From: an uncultured Eubacteriales bacterium | GTDB taxonomy: Bacteria; Bacillota; Clostridia; Oscillospirales; Oscillospiraceae | Assembly (NCBI GenBank): GCA_900555665.1 | Contig: USLX01000093.1 | Span: 1 to 5,736, forward strand | Direction: 5' to 3' | Length of the DNA stretch: 5,736 bases | The notes under the pieces: model-generated | Told to the model about the DNA's origin: nothing | The model's database searches: none | What the model saw: the letters and a program-made list of their open reading frames with translations, nothing else | Position numbers and translations under genes: made by a program | In this document: positions 4,283 through 5,736 of the stretch, piece by piece | How positions within the stretch are numbered: position 1 is the first letter of the stretch | Layout of the letters: every line of letters starts with the position of its first letter

Positions 4283-5662
4283 ATGGCAGAATACAATTTT
4301 TCGGTTGAAAAAACGCTGATCCAGCTGCTGGATGATAAAAAATATCATTCGCTGCGGGATATTCTCAGCACCATGAATCCGGCGGATATTGCCGCCGTGT
4401 TTGACGAGCTGAACGAGGCGCGGCTGCCGCTGCTGTTCCGGCTGCTGCCGAAGGAGCTGGCGGCGGAGACGTTCGTGGAAATGGAACCGGACGCGCAGGA
4501 GCTGCTCATCCGGGGCTTTTCGGACTCGGAGCTCAAGGAGGTCATCGACGAGCTGTACGTCGACGACGCGGTCGACATCGTGGAAGAGATGCCGGCGAAT
4601 GTGGTACAGCGGATTTTGAGCCAGGCGGAGCCGGAGATGCGCAAGCAGATCAATGAGATTCTGCGCTATCCCGAGGATTCGGCGGGCTCGATTATGACGA
4701 CGGAGTATGTCTCGCTGCGGCCGAGCATGACGGTGGAGGAGGCAATTTTGCGCATCCGCCGCACCGGCATCGACAAGGAGACGATTTACACCTGCTATGT
4801 GACGAAGGGCCACAAGCTCGTCGGCATGATCACGGTGAAAACGCTGCTGCTCTGCGAGGACGACGACACGCTGATCTCCGACATCATGCAGGAACATGTG
4901 ATCACCGTCAATACGCTGGATGACAAAGAGCAGGTCGCGCAGATGTTCTCCAAATACGACTTTCTGGCGCTGCCGGTTGTCGATACGGAAAACCGGCTGG
5001 TCGGCATTGTGACATTCGACGATGCGTGGGACGTCATGGAAGACGAGGCCACGGAGGATATGGAGATCATGGCGGCCATGCTGCCGTCGGAGCATCCGTA
5101 TATCAAGTCCAGCCCCATTGAGATCTGGAAGAACCGGATTCCGTGGCTGCTGCTGCTGATGGTTTCGGCGACGTTGACGGGGATTGTCATCAACAACTTT
5201 GAATCGGCGCTCGGCGTATTGCCGTGTCTGACGGCGTTTATCCCGATGCTCATGGACACGGGCGGCAACTCCGGCTCGCAGGCGAGCGTCACGATTATCC
5301 GTGCCATCAGCCTCAACGAGATCGATTTCAGTGATCTGTTGAAGGTCATCTGGAAGGAAATCCGCGTGGCGGTGCTCTGCGGAATCTGCCTGGCGCTTGC
5401 CTGCTTTGCCAAGATCATGCTGATCGACAAGCTGCTGCTGAAAAACGAGGCGATCACGACGATAGTGGCGCTGGTGGTTTGCGCGTCGCTGGCGCTGACG
5501 GTGTGCGTGGCCAAGCTGGTGGGCTGTGTGCTGCCGATGCTGGCGAAAAAGCTGGGCTTTGACCCGGCGGTGATGGCGTCGCCGCTGATTACGACGATCG
5601 TCGATTTCTTGTCTCTGCTCATTTATTTCACGTTTGCGACCAATTTGCTGCATATTGGATGA
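4283..5662 (+). CDS. mgtE: Magnesium transporter MgtE
   Basis: Encodes 459 residues, the usual MgtE length. The order is an N-terminal helical domain (about 1-130), two CBS domains (about 137-195 and 200-258), a connecting plug helix (about 260-282) and five membrane helices (about 285-455). Signatures are PMLMDTGGNSGSQAS (321-335) in the pore region and PLITTIVDFLSLLIYF (434-449), whose Asp441 corresponds to the pore magnesium-binding Asp of the last helix in characterised MgtE. The cytosolic domains are acidic, as expected for magnesium-sensing gating that closes the channel when internal magnesium is high. The start at 4283 has AGGAGG at 4270-4275; an in-frame ATG at 4250 lies in a hairpin loop without such a site. 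It is the last gene of the strand unit driven from 3714-3742, behind a structured leader. Coding-strand G and C are balanced, unlike the G-rich neighbours. Confidence 0.97.
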   Translation: MAEYNFSVEKTLIQLLDDKKYHSLRDILSTMNPADIAAVFDELNEARLPLLFRLLPKELAAETFVEMEPDAQELLIRGFSDSELKEVIDELYVDDAVDIVEEMPANVVQRILSQAEPEMRKQINEILRYPEDSAGSIMTTEYVSLRPSMTVEEAILRIRRTGIDKETIYTCYVTKGHKLVGMITVKTLLLCEDDDTLISDIMQEHVITVNTLDDKEQVAQMFSKYDFLALPVVDTENRLVGIVTFDDAWDVMEDEATEDMEIMAAMLPSEHPYIKSSPIEIWKNRIPWLLLLMVSATLTGIVINNFESALGVLPCLTAFIPMLMDTGGNSGSQASVTIIRAISLNEIDFSDLLKVIWKEIRVAVLCGICLALACFAKIMLIDKLLLKNEAITTIVALVVCASLALTVCVAKLVGCVLPMLAKKLGFDPAVMASPLITTIVDFLSLLIYFTFATNLLHIG

Positions 5663-5736
5663 AAAAAGACGCTTCCGCTTTGCTGCCCCCTGACAGGGGT
5701 AACAACGTTGGCGGGGGATACCCGGCTGGTGCTTCA
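5663..5736. other. Start of the region after mgtE, with a small hairpin
   Basis: The mgtE stop is followed by an A-run. CCCCT (5687-5691) / AGGGG (5695-5699) around GAC forms a short hairpin without a T-tract on the plus strand. No gene starts before the window ends. The GC-rich palindromic texture suggests another intergenic repeat begins here, but it is cut by the window edge. No mgtE terminator is visible. Confidence 0.4.

Noticed and set aside
3788..4300. Leader ribosome-binding site plus ATGG as a duplicated mgtE start
   Set aside because: The similarity between the two AAAGGAGGGA...ATGG segments covers mainly the ribosome-binding site, and downstream codons do not resemble the MgtE N-terminus.
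3950..5653. A 567-residue minus-strand open frame opposite mgtE
   Set aside because: It is Arg/Gln/His-rich antisense of a well-conserved MgtE coding sequence, with no start signal or domain of its own.

Overview
The window looks like a chromosomal segment from a GC-rich, spore-forming Clostridia lineage, most likely Oscillospiraceae-like. This is inferred from four things: a SpoVB-type flippase, a DUF421/DUF4363 pair, strong AGGAGG ribosome-binding sites with sigma-A-type promoters in GC-rich DNA, and palindromic intergenic repeats of a style I associate with that family. There is no rRNA, tRNA, CRISPR array, phage gene or transposase gene in the window.

Layout from left to right. Bases 1-91 hold the end of an upstream plus-strand unit, closed by an intrinsic terminator. 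Bases 92-417 have no gene but contain several palindromic repeats, including two copies of one element whose inner stem differs in sequence yet stays paired. Bases 418-1472 carry a minus-strand two-gene operon, DUF421 membrane protein then DUF4363 protein, with an ATGA overlap. Divergent from it, 1580-3112 encodes a SpoVB-like MOP-superfamily flippase. A promoter overlapping that gene's stop codon then drives a DNA-deoxyinosine (hypoxanthine/uracil-type) glycosylase gene at 3184-3717.

A second promoter, near consensus and overlapping the glycosylase stop codon, starts the mgtE transcription unit. It produces a leader of more than 500 nt before the magnesium transporter gene mgtE (4283-5662). 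The first ~200 nt of the leader can fold into a closed multi-stem RNA (3811-3951) that overlaps a 28-codon reading frame with an ideal ribosome-binding site. I do not recognise the M-box (ykoK) magnesium riboswitch hallmarks in it. Immediately after the closing stem lies a 162-bp MITE-like element that can fold end to end as one hairpin. It is followed by another copy of its terminal repeat, a GC hairpin that is a terminator only on the minus strand, and a hairpin just before the mgtE ribosome-binding site.

Functionally the window combines probable spore or envelope functions (DUF421/DUF4363, SpoVB-like), DNA base repair and magnesium import. The most noteworthy part is the mgtE leader, a candidate unrecognised cis-regulatory RNA or leader-peptide system that has had a repeat inserted between it and its gene.
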